DNA of 64,000 nucleotides from JAMXLO01 sp964427005 (GCA_964427005.1 CAYRTL010000009.1:1-64000), one strand, 5' to 3'. Shown: positions 52,675 to 61,161, counted from the first letter of the stretch. The notes: generated by a model not told the origin, from the letters alone. Made by a program: numbers and translations.

Positions 52675-52797
52675 TACGTTCCAGGCGCGAAAGCCGTTAT
52701 GCAGCGTCAGATACAGCAAACCGAGCACCGCTTCGTCGATCTTGTCGGTGTCGATAGATTGCGCCAAGTGGAACCTGCAAGTCGGCGATCGTAGCAC
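52675..52797 (-). pseudogene. DUF6429 remnant
   Basis: A minus-strand segment encodes IDTDKIDEAVLGLLYL then TLHNGFRAWN, the first part of DUF6429, a small family of about 70-80 residues. After RAWN the reading becomes unrelated and family identity is lost, so only the N-terminal half survives. It lies in the 335-base stretch 52551-52885 between the MoxR and acyl-CoA dehydrogenase genes, where nothing else was recognised. Confidence 0.6.
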
Positions 52798-52885
52798 GCC
52801 AGCCGAGCAACCGGGACCCCATGTGGTGCCCCGGGCGCCCCAAGCCTAGACTGCCTAGGCCACCGCCACAGGACCCGCCACGCCC

Positions 52886-54052
52886 ATGGACTTCCACATT
52901 AGCGCCGAACAACGCCAGATGCTCGCCTCGGTGCGCGAGCTGGCGCAGGCCGAGTTCAAGCCAAAAGCCGGCCGCTGGATGGATGGCACCTTCCCCTGGG
53001 AGAACATGAAGCAGCTCGCCTCGCTGGGCGTACTCGGCATGTCCGTGCCTGAAGAATATGGCGGTCTTGGTCTTCCGATCCTGGACACCGCGCTGATCCT
53101 CGAGGAGATCGCCAAGGCCTGCTACGTCACCGCCATGGCGGTACTCGGCGAGGCCGGCGTGCAGACCCGCGTTATCGCCCGCTACGCCCCCGCCTCAATC
53201 CGCGAGCGCATCCTCCCGCGCGTGGTGTCCGGCGACTGCATGCTGGCGATCTGCATGACCGAGCCGCACGCCGGCACCGACGTTGCCAACTACCGCACCA
53301 ATGCACGCATCGTCGGCGACCGCGTCTTTCTGAAGGGGACGAAGACCCTGATCAGCCGCGCTCCGGAAGCCGGCATGTTCATCGTGTTCAGCCGCATCGA
53401 CGGCAAGCCAGGTCGCGAGGGCATCGGCTGCATCCTGCTGGAAGCCGGCACGCCTGGGTTCGAGGTCACCGGCACCTACCACACGATGGGCGGCGAGAAC
53501 CTGCACGAGATCCAGTTCAACGACTGCGAGCTGCCGCTGGAGAATCTCGTCATCAAGGAGGACGGATTCCGCAAGTTGTTGAGCGCCTTCAACACGCAGC
53601 GCTGCCTCAACCCGAGCATCTCGCTGGGCCTCGCTGAGGGCGCGTTCGATGAAGCGGTGAACTACGTCCGTGAGCGGACCGTCTTCGGCAAACCGATCGC
53701 CGATTACCAGGGCATCCGCTGGAAGCTCGCCGACATGTTCAAGGATATCGAGGCGGGCAGGGGCATCCTGTATCGCGCCTGCATGACCGCCAATCCGTTC
53801 CCCGATCCGTTCATGGCCGCGGCAGCAAAGGTGTTCTGCAACGAGATGTCGCTGCGCGTCACGTCGGAGGCGGTGCAGCTTCACGGCGGCTTCGGCTTCA
53901 CCGACGAAGCGCCGGTGTCGCGGCTGTATCGTGGTGCGCGGTATGGCACCATCGGCGGCGGTACATCGGAGACATTGCGCGACCTTATGGGCCGCAAGAT
54001 CGTCGGCGATGTGGACTTCGATCAGGGCATCCTCGGTCTCGGAACCTACTGA
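52886..54052 (+). CDS. Acyl-CoA dehydrogenase family protein
   Basis: 388 residues. LGVLGMSVPEEYGGLGLP, CMTEPHAGTDVANYRTNA, the FAD/substrate block RERTVFGKPIADYQGIRWKLADM and QLHGGFGFTDEAPVSRLYRGARY are all typical. At the usual catalytic position the sequence is IGGGT (Gly358) instead of YEGT, and at the alternative helix-G position it is TQR (Gln238) instead of (E)R. The active-site base is therefore not obvious. It heads an operon with two CoA-ligase-like subunits. Confidence 0.9.
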   Translation: MDFHISAEQRQMLASVRELAQAEFKPKAGRWMDGTFPWENMKQLASLGVLGMSVPEEYGGLGLPILDTALILEEIAKACYVTAMAVLGEAGVQTRVIARYAPASIRERILPRVVSGDCMLAICMTEPHAGTDVANYRTNARIVGDRVFLKGTKTLISRAPEAGMFIVFSRIDGKPGREGIGCILLEAGTPGFEVTGTYHTMGGENLHEIQFNDCELPLENLVIKEDGFRKLLSAFNTQRCLNPSISLGLAEGAFDEAVNYVRERTVFGKPIADYQGIRWKLADMFKDIEAGRGILYRACMTANPFPDPFMAAAAKVFCNEMSLRVTSEAVQLHGGFGFTDEAPVSRLYRGARYGTIGGGTSETLRDLMGRKIVGDVDFDQGILGLGTY

Positions 54053-54053
54053 C

Positions 54054-55160
54054 GTGCTGTTGATCGAAGCAGACGGCAAGGCGCTGCTGGCCGAGCATGG
54101 TATCGCCGTACCGGAGAGCGTGCTCGTGACGGACACCGCAATTGGCGATCTTCCCGGCGAAGGCCCGTGGATCGCAAAGGCGCAGGTGCCAGTCGGCGGA
54201 CGTGGCAAAGCAGGCGGTGTGGTGCGCTGTGAATCGCCACAGGACGTGTCGGCCGCGGTGCAGCGGATGCTCGGTCATCGGATCAAGGGTCATCAGGTGG
54301 ATGCCTGCCTCATCGAACAGGCTGTCGAGGGCGACGAACGCTATCTCGCTATCATGGTGGATGCCGCGAGCTACGGACTGCGCGTGATCTACTCGGCGCA
54401 AGGCGGCGTCGATATCGAGCAATCCGGTTCCGCGCAAAGCCGCCTCTGCGCGCCGCGCCTGGATGACGTTACGAAGGCGCTCGCGGATCTGGGTGCGGAA
54501 CAGTCGGTCATCGCGCTTGGCCAGAGTCTGACTGATATGCTGCTGCAACGCGAACTGGCGTTGGCGGAGATCAATCCACTGTTCGTTTTTGACGCCGGCT
54601 GCATCGCCGGCGATGCCAAGCTGGTCGTGGATCTGAGTGCCGTGGAACGCCAACCGCGCATTGCCGCGCTGATCGAGGCACGGCCGCAGACCTATGCTGA
54701 TGCCAACCGCAAGCTGAGCGAAGGCTTCGACTACGTGGAGATCGATCCGGAGGGCGAAATCGGCCTGGTGACCACTGGCGCCGGCCTTTCGATGATGCTG
54801 ATCGATGAACTCGCGGTGCGCGGCATGAAGCCGCTGAATTTCTGCGACATCCGCACCGGCCAGATGCGCGGCAGTCCGGCGCGCGCGATCCGCGTGCTGG
54901 AGTGGATCACCTCGCGTCCGTCGCTGCGCGCCGTGCTGGTCAGCGTGTTCGCCGGCATCACTGATCTTGCCGAATTCGGCGGTCTGCTCGCGACGGCGAT
55001 GGAGCAGACGCCCGCTCTACACGTGCGTGTCGTTGCACGGCTGGTTGGCCGTGGCGCGGCGGAAGCGAGACGCATCCTGGCAGAACGCCAGCCGACGGTG
55101 TTCGTCACCGAGGACCTGGAAGAAGCGCTGCGCGCCATCGCGGAAAAGGTGCGCGCATGA
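54054..55160 (+). CDS. ATP-grasp CoA ligase subunit, succinyl-CoA synthetase beta-like
   Basis: 368 residues. KAQVPVGGRGKAGGV is the ATP-grasp nucleotide loop, ELALAEINPLFV carries metal-binding Glu/Asn and the C-terminal TTGAGLSMMLIDELAVRG domain receives phosphate. LNFCDIRTGQMRGSP replaces the usual ANFLDVGGGA motif. Similar proteins occur in malate-CoA and other dicarboxylate CoA ligases. GTG 54054 starts 1 base after the dehydrogenase stop; the stop overlaps the alpha-like gene. Confidence 0.86.
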   Translation: MLLIEADGKALLAEHGIAVPESVLVTDTAIGDLPGEGPWIAKAQVPVGGRGKAGGVVRCESPQDVSAAVQRMLGHRIKGHQVDACLIEQAVEGDERYLAIMVDAASYGLRVIYSAQGGVDIEQSGSAQSRLCAPRLDDVTKALADLGAEQSVIALGQSLTDMLLQRELALAEINPLFVFDAGCIAGDAKLVVDLSAVERQPRIAALIEARPQTYADANRKLSEGFDYVEIDPEGEIGLVTTGAGLSMMLIDELAVRGMKPLNFCDIRTGQMRGSPARAIRVLEWITSRPSLRAVLVSVFAGITDLAEFGGLLATAMEQTPALHVRVVARLVGRGAAEARRILAERQPTVFVTEDLEEALRAIAEKVRA

Positions 55161-56020
55161 TTGCCTCGCTATCCCGCACGACGCCCGTCATCGTGCAGGG
55201 CATCACCGGCCGAATGGGTCGCACCCACGCCGCGCTGATGCGCGCCTACGGCACCAACATCGTTGGCGGCACCTCGACACGCGCCGACACAAAGGAGGCA
55301 GCCGGGGTTCCGGTGTTCGCCGATTGCCGCGACGCGGTGCAGGCGACCGGCGCGGTTGCATCAGTTGTCATGGCGCCGCCATTGGAAACTCTTGCAGCGG
55401 TGGAGGAGGCGCTTGCCGCCGGCATCCGCCTCATCGTCACCGTAGCCGAGGGCATTCCGCTGCACGATGCGCTGAAGATCGGCCGCATTGTGCGTGATGC
55501 CAGTGCGACCTGGATCGGCGGCTCGACGCCCGGCGTGGCGATCCCGGATGAGATCAAGCTTGGCTTCCTGCCCGACGTCTGCCTCCGTCCTGGCCCGTTC
55601 GCGATCATGTCGAAGAGCGGGACACTGTCCTACGAATGTGGATACAGGCTGGCGCAAGCCGGTCTCGGCCAGAGCATCTGGGTCGGCGTCGGCGGCGACC
55701 AGGTGAAAGGCGTCCGCTTTGCCGATCTGCTGCCTGTGTTCTTCGATGACCCGCGCACCCGCGCGATCATCCTGGTCGGCGAAGTCGGTGGTACTGAGGA
55801 GGAGGAGTGCGCCGATGCGCTGCTGCGTCTTGGCGTGCGCAAGCCGGTCTATGCCCTGATCGCCGGGCGAGAAGCGAAGGAAGGGGTTTCGATGGGCCAC
55901 GCCGGCGCTCTGGTGATGGGCGAGGCGGGTTCGCTTGCTACCAAGACGCGACGATTGACCGAGGCTGGCGCCCGTGTCTTCAGCTCGATCGAGTCGTTGA
56001 TTGGTGCATGCCTGGTCTAG
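55157..56020 (+). CDS. CoA ligase alpha-like subunit (succinyl-CoA synthetase alpha family)
   Basis: 287 residues. QGITGRMGRTHAALMRAYGTNIVGGTS is the CoA-binding start. The catalytic phosphohistidine is in SMGHAGALVMGEAGS. VGGTEEEECADALLR and KSGTLSYECGYRLAQAGLGQSIWVGVGGD are also family segments. It starts in the ATGA overlap with the beta-like gene and forms a predicted ADP-forming carboxylate-CoA ligase with it. Confidence 0.9.
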   Translation: MIASLSRTTPVIVQGITGRMGRTHAALMRAYGTNIVGGTSTRADTKEAAGVPVFADCRDAVQATGAVASVVMAPPLETLAAVEEALAAGIRLIVTVAEGIPLHDALKIGRIVRDASATWIGGSTPGVAIPDEIKLGFLPDVCLRPGPFAIMSKSGTLSYECGYRLAQAGLGQSIWVGVGGDQVKGVRFADLLPVFFDDPRTRAIILVGEVGGTEEEECADALLRLGVRKPVYALIAGREAKEGVSMGHAGALVMGEAGSLATKTRRLTEAGARVFSSIESLIGACLV

Positions 56021-56022
56021 CA

Positions 56023-56109
56023 CTGTCATTGCGAGCGAAGCGAAGCAATCTCCATCGTGCCTGACGCGAGCAACTCGTCTGGATTGCTTCGCTTCGCTCG
56101 CAATGACAG
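56023..56109. repeat. Palindromic repeat, family B, full copy
   Basis: Two perfect 28-base arms (56023-56050 and 56082-56109) with a 31-base spacer. The arms start CTGTCATTGCGAGCGAAG and end GCAATC. It fills the space between the convergent CoA-ligase and aldolase genes, so it may also terminate transcription both ways. Related partial copies are at 45948 and 60766. Confidence 0.85.
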
Positions 56110-56115
56110 AACGGG

Positions 56116-56913
56116 TCAGAGCTCCCGCACGAACTTGGCTTTCTCGGCCGCGGCTGCCAGCAGGAACGACAGGTCGGTTCCGGTCGAGACATAGCGCGCG
56201 CCCTGCCGCACGTACTCGGCCATCAGATCAGGGCGTGACGCAAGACCACCGACCCCTACATGCTTACCGTGCTTGCGGCACGCTGCAATTGTGCGGAGGT
56301 AAGCGTCGCGCACACTGGGGTGGTCGAACTGTCCGGTGATGCCCATCTCATTGCACAGATCGTTGGTGCCGATCAGCATCATGTCCACGCCATCGACAGC
56401 GGCGATTTCTTCCACGTGCTCCAGCGCGGCTACCGTCTCCATCATCACCACGACCATAGTGGCGTCGTTCATCGCCTGGTTCACCACCGCGGCGGGGAAG
56501 CTGCGGTAGTGGTAGTGCGGCAGCGCGCCGCCGGCGCCACGCTCGCCCATCGGCGTGAACTTGGCGTAATGAACGATCTCGCGCGCCTGGTCGGCAGTGC
56601 GGACATGTGGCGCGATCACCCCCATCGCGCCGCCATCGAGCAGCCGGCAGATGAACTCCGGCGTGTTGGCCGGCACGCGCACCAGGGGCGTGATGCCGCA
56701 TTGCATCGCCGCGATGCAGATCTGGCAGACGTTGTCGATCGACAGAGTATTGTGCTCGACATCGACGTAGATCGTGTCGAATCCAGCGGTGGCTGCGATG
56801 CGGGCGATCTCGATCGAGCGGCACAGCCGCACCGTCATGGACGCCACCACCTCGTCTCGCGCCAGCTTCTCTTTCACGCGGTTGCGCAGGATCTCGCGCA
56901 GTTCCTCTGCCAT
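56116..56913 (-). CDS. HpcH/HpaI aldolase family protein
   Basis: 265-residue metal-dependent class II aldolase. RLCRSIEIARIAATAGFDTIYVDVEHNTLS, the metal-ligand regions VMMETVAALEHVEEIAAVDGVDMMLIGTNDLCNEMG and HVGVGGLAS are present. The family cleaves or forms 2-keto-3-deoxy acids such as 4-hydroxy-2-oxo-heptanedioate. ATG 56913 has GAGGAGGAG 4 bases upstream. It is divergent from the 2-hydroxyacid dehydrogenase operon, separated by a family A repeat. Confidence 0.88.
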   Translation of the reverse strand: MAEELREILRNRVKEKLARDEVVASMTVRLCRSIEIARIAATAGFDTIYVDVEHNTLSIDNVCQICIAAMQCGITPLVRVPANTPEFICRLLDGGAMGVIAPHVRTADQAREIVHYAKFTPMGERGAGGALPHYHYRSFPAAVVNQAMNDATMVVVMMETVAALEHVEEIAAVDGVDMMLIGTNDLCNEMGITGQFDHPSVRDAYLRTIAACRKHGKHVGVGGLASRPDLMAEYVRQGARYVSTGTDLSFLLAAAAEKAKFVREL

Positions 56914-56980
56914 GGGCTCCTCCTCTTGCCGGCCAACGTTGCCCGGTGCGCGCCTGGGCCTCAAGATGACCCCATATCCT

Positions 56981-57070
56981 CCGTCATGGCCGGGCTTGGC
57001 CCGGCCACCCACGTCTTTGTTGGCAGCTCCAGTAAGACGTGGATGGCCGGCACTAGGCCGGCCATGACGG
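56981..57070. repeat. Palindromic repeat, family A, full paired copy
   Basis: Outer arms CCGTCATGGCC and GGCCATGACGG are perfect over 11 bp across 90 bases. Inside each half is a hairpin: TGGCCGGGC / TTG / GCCCGGCCA on the left and TGGCCGGC / ACTAG / GCCGGCCA on the right. CCACGTCTT and AAGACGTGG also pair. It lies in the divergent promoter region between the aldolase and dehydrogenase genes. Confidence 0.85.
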
Positions 57071-57088
57071 ATCGTGTGGAGATACTGT

Positions 57089-58069
57089 ATGACCTACAAA
57101 GTCGCCTTCCTCGACGTCATGGACCCGAAGGTGCAGGCGGAGATCCGCTCACAGCTCCCGCCCGACTTCTCGATACAGTTTGGCGAAAACGGCGAGCGCA
57201 GCGAGCACATGCGAATGATCGCTGATGCCGACTTCATCCTCACCGCGGTCGCGGTGGATGCCGAAATGATCCGGTCGGCACCGAAGCTGAAGCTGCTGCA
57301 CAAATGGGGCATCGGCGTCGACAAGTTCGATCTGGATGCGGCACGTGCGGCGCGCATTCCGGTGGCGATCACCTCCGGCGCCAATGCCGGCGCGGTGTCC
57401 GAGCACACCGTGATGCTGATGTTGGCCACCTACCGCTGCCTGGCACTGGCCGACAGGAAGCTGCGTGAGGGTGTCTGGATCAGACCACAGGTTCGCAGTC
57501 AGGCGTATCAGCTTTCCGGCAAGACTGTCGGCATCTTGGGCTTCGGCAATGTCGGCCGCATGGTGGCGCATCGCCTCGCCGGCTTCGACGTGACGATACT
57601 CTATCATGACATCCGCCGCGCGGACCGGCCGACCGAAAAGGCCCTGCATGCCACGCCAGTGACGTTCGACGAGCTGCTCGCGCGAAGCGACGTGCTGTCA
57701 TTGCACGTGCCGCTGACCAAGGTTACCCGCGGCATCATCAACGCCTCAGTGCTGTCGCGCATGAAACCCGGCGCCATCCTGGTCAATGCCGCACGCGGCG
57801 AAGTGGTGGATGAGCCCGCGCTGTACGATGCGCTTGTCAGTGGCAAGCTGCGCGGCGCCGGGCTGGACGTGTTCGCCAAGGAGCCGGCCGACCCGAACAA
57901 CCCGCTCTTCAAGCTGGATCAGGTGGTGGTGACGCCGCACATCGCTGGCAGCGCCATCGACCTCGTATCTGACATCGCGCGGCACGCCTTTACCAACATG
58001 CAGGCCGTGTTGAATGGGGAGCCTCTGCCGCCCGATGACGTGATCGTAGCAGCCGGGGAGAACAGGTGA
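57089..58069 (+). CDS. D-isomer-specific 2-hydroxyacid dehydrogenase
   Basis: 326 residues. The NAD motif is GILGFGNVGRMVAHRL, the catalytic Arg NAARGEVVDEPAL and the catalytic His TPHIAGSAIDL. Distinct from the 22469 paralogue. ATG 57089 follows GGAG. The stop overlaps the molybdoenzyme start, so both reactions probably belong to one pathway. Confidence 0.91.
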   Translation: MTYKVAFLDVMDPKVQAEIRSQLPPDFSIQFGENGERSEHMRMIADADFILTAVAVDAEMIRSAPKLKLLHKWGIGVDKFDLDAARAARIPVAITSGANAGAVSEHTVMLMLATYRCLALADRKLREGVWIRPQVRSQAYQLSGKTVGILGFGNVGRMVAHRLAGFDVTILYHDIRRADRPTEKALHATPVTFDELLARSDVLSLHVPLTKVTRGIINASVLSRMKPGAILVNAARGEVVDEPALYDALVSGKLRGAGLDVFAKEPADPNNPLFKLDQVVVTPHIAGSAIDLVSDIARHAFTNMQAVLNGEPLPPDDVIVAAGENR

Positions 58070-60369
58070 TGGCGACACTCCAGACTCGTTCGGTTCGCCG
58101 GCGCGAAGATGTGCGGCTGCTGACCGGCAAGGGCAACTATGCGGCCGATCCGCATCCCCCTGGCATGCTGCACGCCGTGCTGGTCCGGTCACCATATGCA
58201 CACGCGACGATCAGCAGCATCGATGTCAGCGTTGCTCGCGGCATGCCTGGTGTGGCGGCCGTCTTCACCGGCGCTGACCTGACAGACGTCTCACCTATCC
58301 CCGGAGGCATCGGCTTTCCTCGACCGGACGGCAGTCCCGCGCCGAAGACCAATCGCCCGCTGATCGCGTCAGACCGTGTCCGATTTGTGGGAGAGCCGGT
58401 GGCGGTGGTGCTGGCTGAAAGCATCGGCACGGGAAAGGATGCGGCGGAAGCGGTGATGGTCGATTACCGCGAGTTGCCACTGGTGACCGATCCCGTTGCG
58501 GCGTTGGATTCGGCAGCGCCGAAGGTGTGGGACGATGTACCGGACAACATTGGCTTCCTGTGGAAGCGCGGTGACGCCGAGGCCACTGAAGCGGTCTTGC
58601 GGTCCGCGGCGCACGTGGCGCGGCTGCAGTTCAATGTATCGCGTGTCACGGCCAGCACGATGGAGCCTCGTGCCGCATGGGCGGAGCTGGGACCGGACGG
58701 CCGCATGGTGGTCCATGCCGCGCACCAGTCGCCGTACAACCTGCGCAATGGCATGGCCAGCGGTAATTTCGACATCAAACCCACCGATATTCGCGTGCTT
58801 GCCGCCGATGTCGGTGGTTCGTTCGGGCTGAAATCGGGGGTGCAACCGGAATACGCATTGATCGCATGGGGCGCGCGCAAGATGCATCGGCCGGTGCGAT
58901 GGGTCGCCGATAGGACCGAGGGGTTTCTCAGTGATGAGCAGGCACGCGAGATGCGCATCACGGTGGAACTCGGGCTCAATGGCAACCATAAGTTCACCGC
59001 GCTGCGGCTGCGCTGGGACGTGAACCTCGGTGCTTATGTCACGGGCCGTTCCGGCTGGCCTGTCGGCAACATCGGTGGCACCGCCGGCGTCTATCACATC
59101 CCGACGATCTACGCGGAATCCTGCGGCATTCTGACCAACACCGTTCCCACGGCCGCTTATCGTGGCGCCGGTCGTCCCGAAGCCACCTACACGATCGAGC
59201 GCATCATCGATATTGCGGCGCGCGAACTCGGGATCAGTCCATACGAGCTTCGCCGGATCAATCTGATCCCGCCTGAGGCGATGCCGTACAAAACCGCGCT
59301 CACCTTCACCTACGATTGCGGCGAATTCGAAGGCAACATGCAGAAGGCCGCTGAGATGGCGGAGCTGGATGGATTTGCCACCCGCCGCGCGGAAGCTGAA
59401 TCGCGCGGCAAGTTGCGCGGCATCGGCATCTGCAATTGCATCGAGGTCGCCGGCGGTCCTTTCCTTCGTCCGGCGAAGGACCAGGCCGCTTTGCGCCTGG
59501 CGGAAGACGGCACGCTGGTGCTGCGCTCCGGCTCGATGTCGGTGGGGCAGGGGCTTGAAACAGCATTCTGCCAGCTTGTCGCCGATAGCTTCGGAGTGCC
59601 ACTTGATCAGGTGCGGTACGAGTCAGGGGACACCGATCTGCTGCCTGGTGGGAAGGGCAATGGCGGCTCCGGTGCGCTTTGCATCGGCGGCGCGGCGGTT
59701 AGCCTCGTGGTGGACAAGGTGATGGAGAAGGCAAAGCAGGTTGCAGCCGAGTTGCTCGAAGCAGCGGAAGTCGATGTGACCTTCGATGCGGGCCGCTTCA
59801 CGATCGCCGGTACCGACCGTTCTGTCAGCCTCGCTGAAGTCGCGCATGCGGCCGCCGCTGATGGCAACGAGCTGGTGGAAAGCGGCGAATTCACCCCGAC
59901 CGCAGTCACCTTCCCGAACGGCACGCATATCTGCGAAGTGGAGATCGATCCGGATACTGGCGTAACCGAAGTCGTCCGCTACAGCGCGGTGGAGGAACTC
60001 GGCTACGTGCTGAACCCGATGCTGGTCGCCGGACAAACGCATGGCGGCGTCGCACAGGGTGTCGGACAGGCGATGGCGGAGCAGATTGTGCACGATCCGC
60101 ATTCGGGCCAGATGCTGACGGCATCGTTCATGGACTATCAGATGCCGCGTGCCGAGGACCTGCCGGATATCCGCATGGCAACGCGCGAGGTCCCCACGAA
60201 GGTGAATCCGCTCGGTGCGAAGGGCGTGGGCGAGGCGGGTACGGTTGGCGCGATGGCCGCCGCGATGAACGCCGTCAACGATGCACTGGCGCCACTCGGC
60301 ATCCGGCACTTTGACATGCCCGCGACGCCGAACCGCGTATGGGCAGCGATCGCCGCGGCGCGCAAATGA
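58069..60369 (+). CDS. Xanthine dehydrogenase/CoxL-type molybdopterin-binding subunit
   Basis: 766 residues. The N-terminus TRSVRRREDVRLLTGKGNYAAD is typical of Cox-type large subunits. The active-site loop AYRGAGRPE near residue 362 is the form II/aldehyde-dehydrogenase-like version, not the CSFR of true CO dehydrogenase. The catalytic Glu lies in GVGEAGTVGAM near 721. Such subunits hydroxylate aldehydes or heterocycles. No FAD (CoxM) or [2Fe-2S] (CoxS) subunit gene is in the window. GGGGAG precedes ATG 58069. Confidence 0.9.
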   Translation: MATLQTRSVRRREDVRLLTGKGNYAADPHPPGMLHAVLVRSPYAHATISSIDVSVARGMPGVAAVFTGADLTDVSPIPGGIGFPRPDGSPAPKTNRPLIASDRVRFVGEPVAVVLAESIGTGKDAAEAVMVDYRELPLVTDPVAALDSAAPKVWDDVPDNIGFLWKRGDAEATEAVLRSAAHVARLQFNVSRVTASTMEPRAAWAELGPDGRMVVHAAHQSPYNLRNGMASGNFDIKPTDIRVLAADVGGSFGLKSGVQPEYALIAWGARKMHRPVRWVADRTEGFLSDEQAREMRITVELGLNGNHKFTALRLRWDVNLGAYVTGRSGWPVGNIGGTAGVYHIPTIYAESCGILTNTVPTAAYRGAGRPEATYTIERIIDIAARELGISPYELRRINLIPPEAMPYKTALTFTYDCGEFEGNMQKAAEMAELDGFATRRAEAESRGKLRGIGICNCIEVAGGPFLRPAKDQAALRLAEDGTLVLRSGSMSVGQGLETAFCQLVADSFGVPLDQVRYESGDTDLLPGGKGNGGSGALCIGGAAVSLVVDKVMEKAKQVAAELLEAAEVDVTFDAGRFTIAGTDRSVSLAEVAHAAAADGNELVESGEFTPTAVTFPNGTHICEVEIDPDTGVTEVVRYSAVEELGYVLNPMLVAGQTHGGVAQGVGQAMAEQIVHDPHSGQMLTASFMDYQMPRAEDLPDIRMATREVPTKVNPLGAKGVGEAGTVGAMAAAMNAVNDALAPLGIRHFDMPATPNRVWAAIAAARK

Positions 60370-60761
60370 GCGGGCCGCTGTTCCACATGATCGCCGGTGC
60401 ACCGACGCCGGTGGCGCCGTTCTCACACGCGGTTGAAGCTGATGGCTGGGTGTTCCTGACCGGCCAGATGCCGACATCGCCAGACGACGATTCGGCGCCG
60501 CTGCCGGAGGGGATCGAGGCGCAGACGCGGCGGGTGATGGACAATCTGATCATCGTGCTGCACGGGCTCGGTCTCGGCCTGCCGCACGTAGTCAGCGTGC
60601 GCGCTTACCTGACGCGCTTCGAGCAGGACTACGCGCCGATGAACGCGGTGTATCGCAGCTACTTTCCGCCCGATCGACTGCCGGCGCGGACGTGCATCGG
60701 AGTTACCGGCCTGGCGCGTGGCGCGTTAGTGGAAATCGATATGGTGGCACAAAGGCCGTGA
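60366..60761 (+). CDS. RidA/YjgF-family protein
   Basis: 131 residues. PFSHAVEADGWVFLTGQMP and LPARTCIGVTGLARGALVEIDMVA with the conserved Arg mark the family. RidA proteins hydrolyse reactive enamine/imine intermediates or act in catabolic pathways. It starts in the ATGA overlap with the molybdoenzyme gene and ends the operon. Confidence 0.9.
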   Translation: MSGPLFHMIAGAPTPVAPFSHAVEADGWVFLTGQMPTSPDDDSAPLPEGIEAQTRRVMDNLIIVLHGLGLGLPHVVSVRAYLTRFEQDYAPMNAVYRSYFPPDRLPARTCIGVTGLARGALVEIDMVAQRP

Positions 60762-60765
60762 ACAT

Positions 60766-60906
60766 CTGTCAATGCGAGGCGCAGCGACGAAGCAATNNNN
60801 NNNNNNNNNNNNNNNNNNNNNNNNNNNNNNNNNNNNNNNNNNNNNNNNNNNNNNNNNNNNNNNNNNNNNNNNNNNNNNNNNNNNNNNNNNNNNNNNGCAA
60901 TGACAG
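60766..60906. repeat. Palindromic repeat, family B, interrupted by gap 2
   Basis: The left end reads CTGTCAATGCGAGGCGCAGCG...GAAGCAAT and the right end, after the Ns, GCAATGACAG. These are the two ends of a family B element, so the gap lies inside the hairpin. Confidence 0.65.
60797..60896. other. Assembly gap (100 N)
   Basis: A 100-N placeholder inside a family B palindrome. By analogy with the 87-base copy at 56023, the true missing length is probably near 50 bases. Confidence 0.99.
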
Positions 60907-61161
60907 TCAGCTTCGTCCGCCGCTGAACGCGTTGAACGTGATCATCGTGTAGGTGTCTTTGACACCCGGCAGCTTCTGGATCTTCTCCGTGACGAACAGG
61001 CCCACGTCCTGCTCGGGCTCCAGATAGAACTTGCCCAGCAGATCGTACTGCCCCGATGTCGAATAGAGCTCCGACATCTGCTCGATGGTGTCGGCTGCCT
61101 CGCGGGCGACCTTGTAGGCCTGCCCCATCTCGCACTTAATCTGCACGAATATCGCCCGCAT
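60907..61161 (-). CDS. Stand-alone Lrp/AsnC ligand-binding (RAM) domain protein
   Basis: 84 residues. MRAIFVQIKCEMGQAYKVAREAAD followed by YSTSGQYDLLGKFYLEPEQDVGLFVTEKIQKLPGVKDTYTMITF is the AsnC-type effector-binding fold without its DNA-binding domain. Such proteins sense amino acids and may modify other regulators. GGAGG lies 4-5 bases before ATG 61161. Confidence 0.85.
   Translation of the reverse strand: MRAIFVQIKCEMGQAYKVAREAADTIEQMSELYSTSGQYDLLGKFYLEPEQDVGLFVTEKIQKLPGVKDTYTMITFNAFSGGRS

Noticed and set aside
53195..54208. Long minus-strand frame opposite the acyl-CoA dehydrogenase
   Set aside because: Antisense shadow; the plus-strand frame has clear family motifs.
56260..57225. 321-codon plus-strand frame across the aldolase gene
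   Set aside because: Antisense to the aldolase with His-rich shadow composition, and runs through a palindromic repeat.
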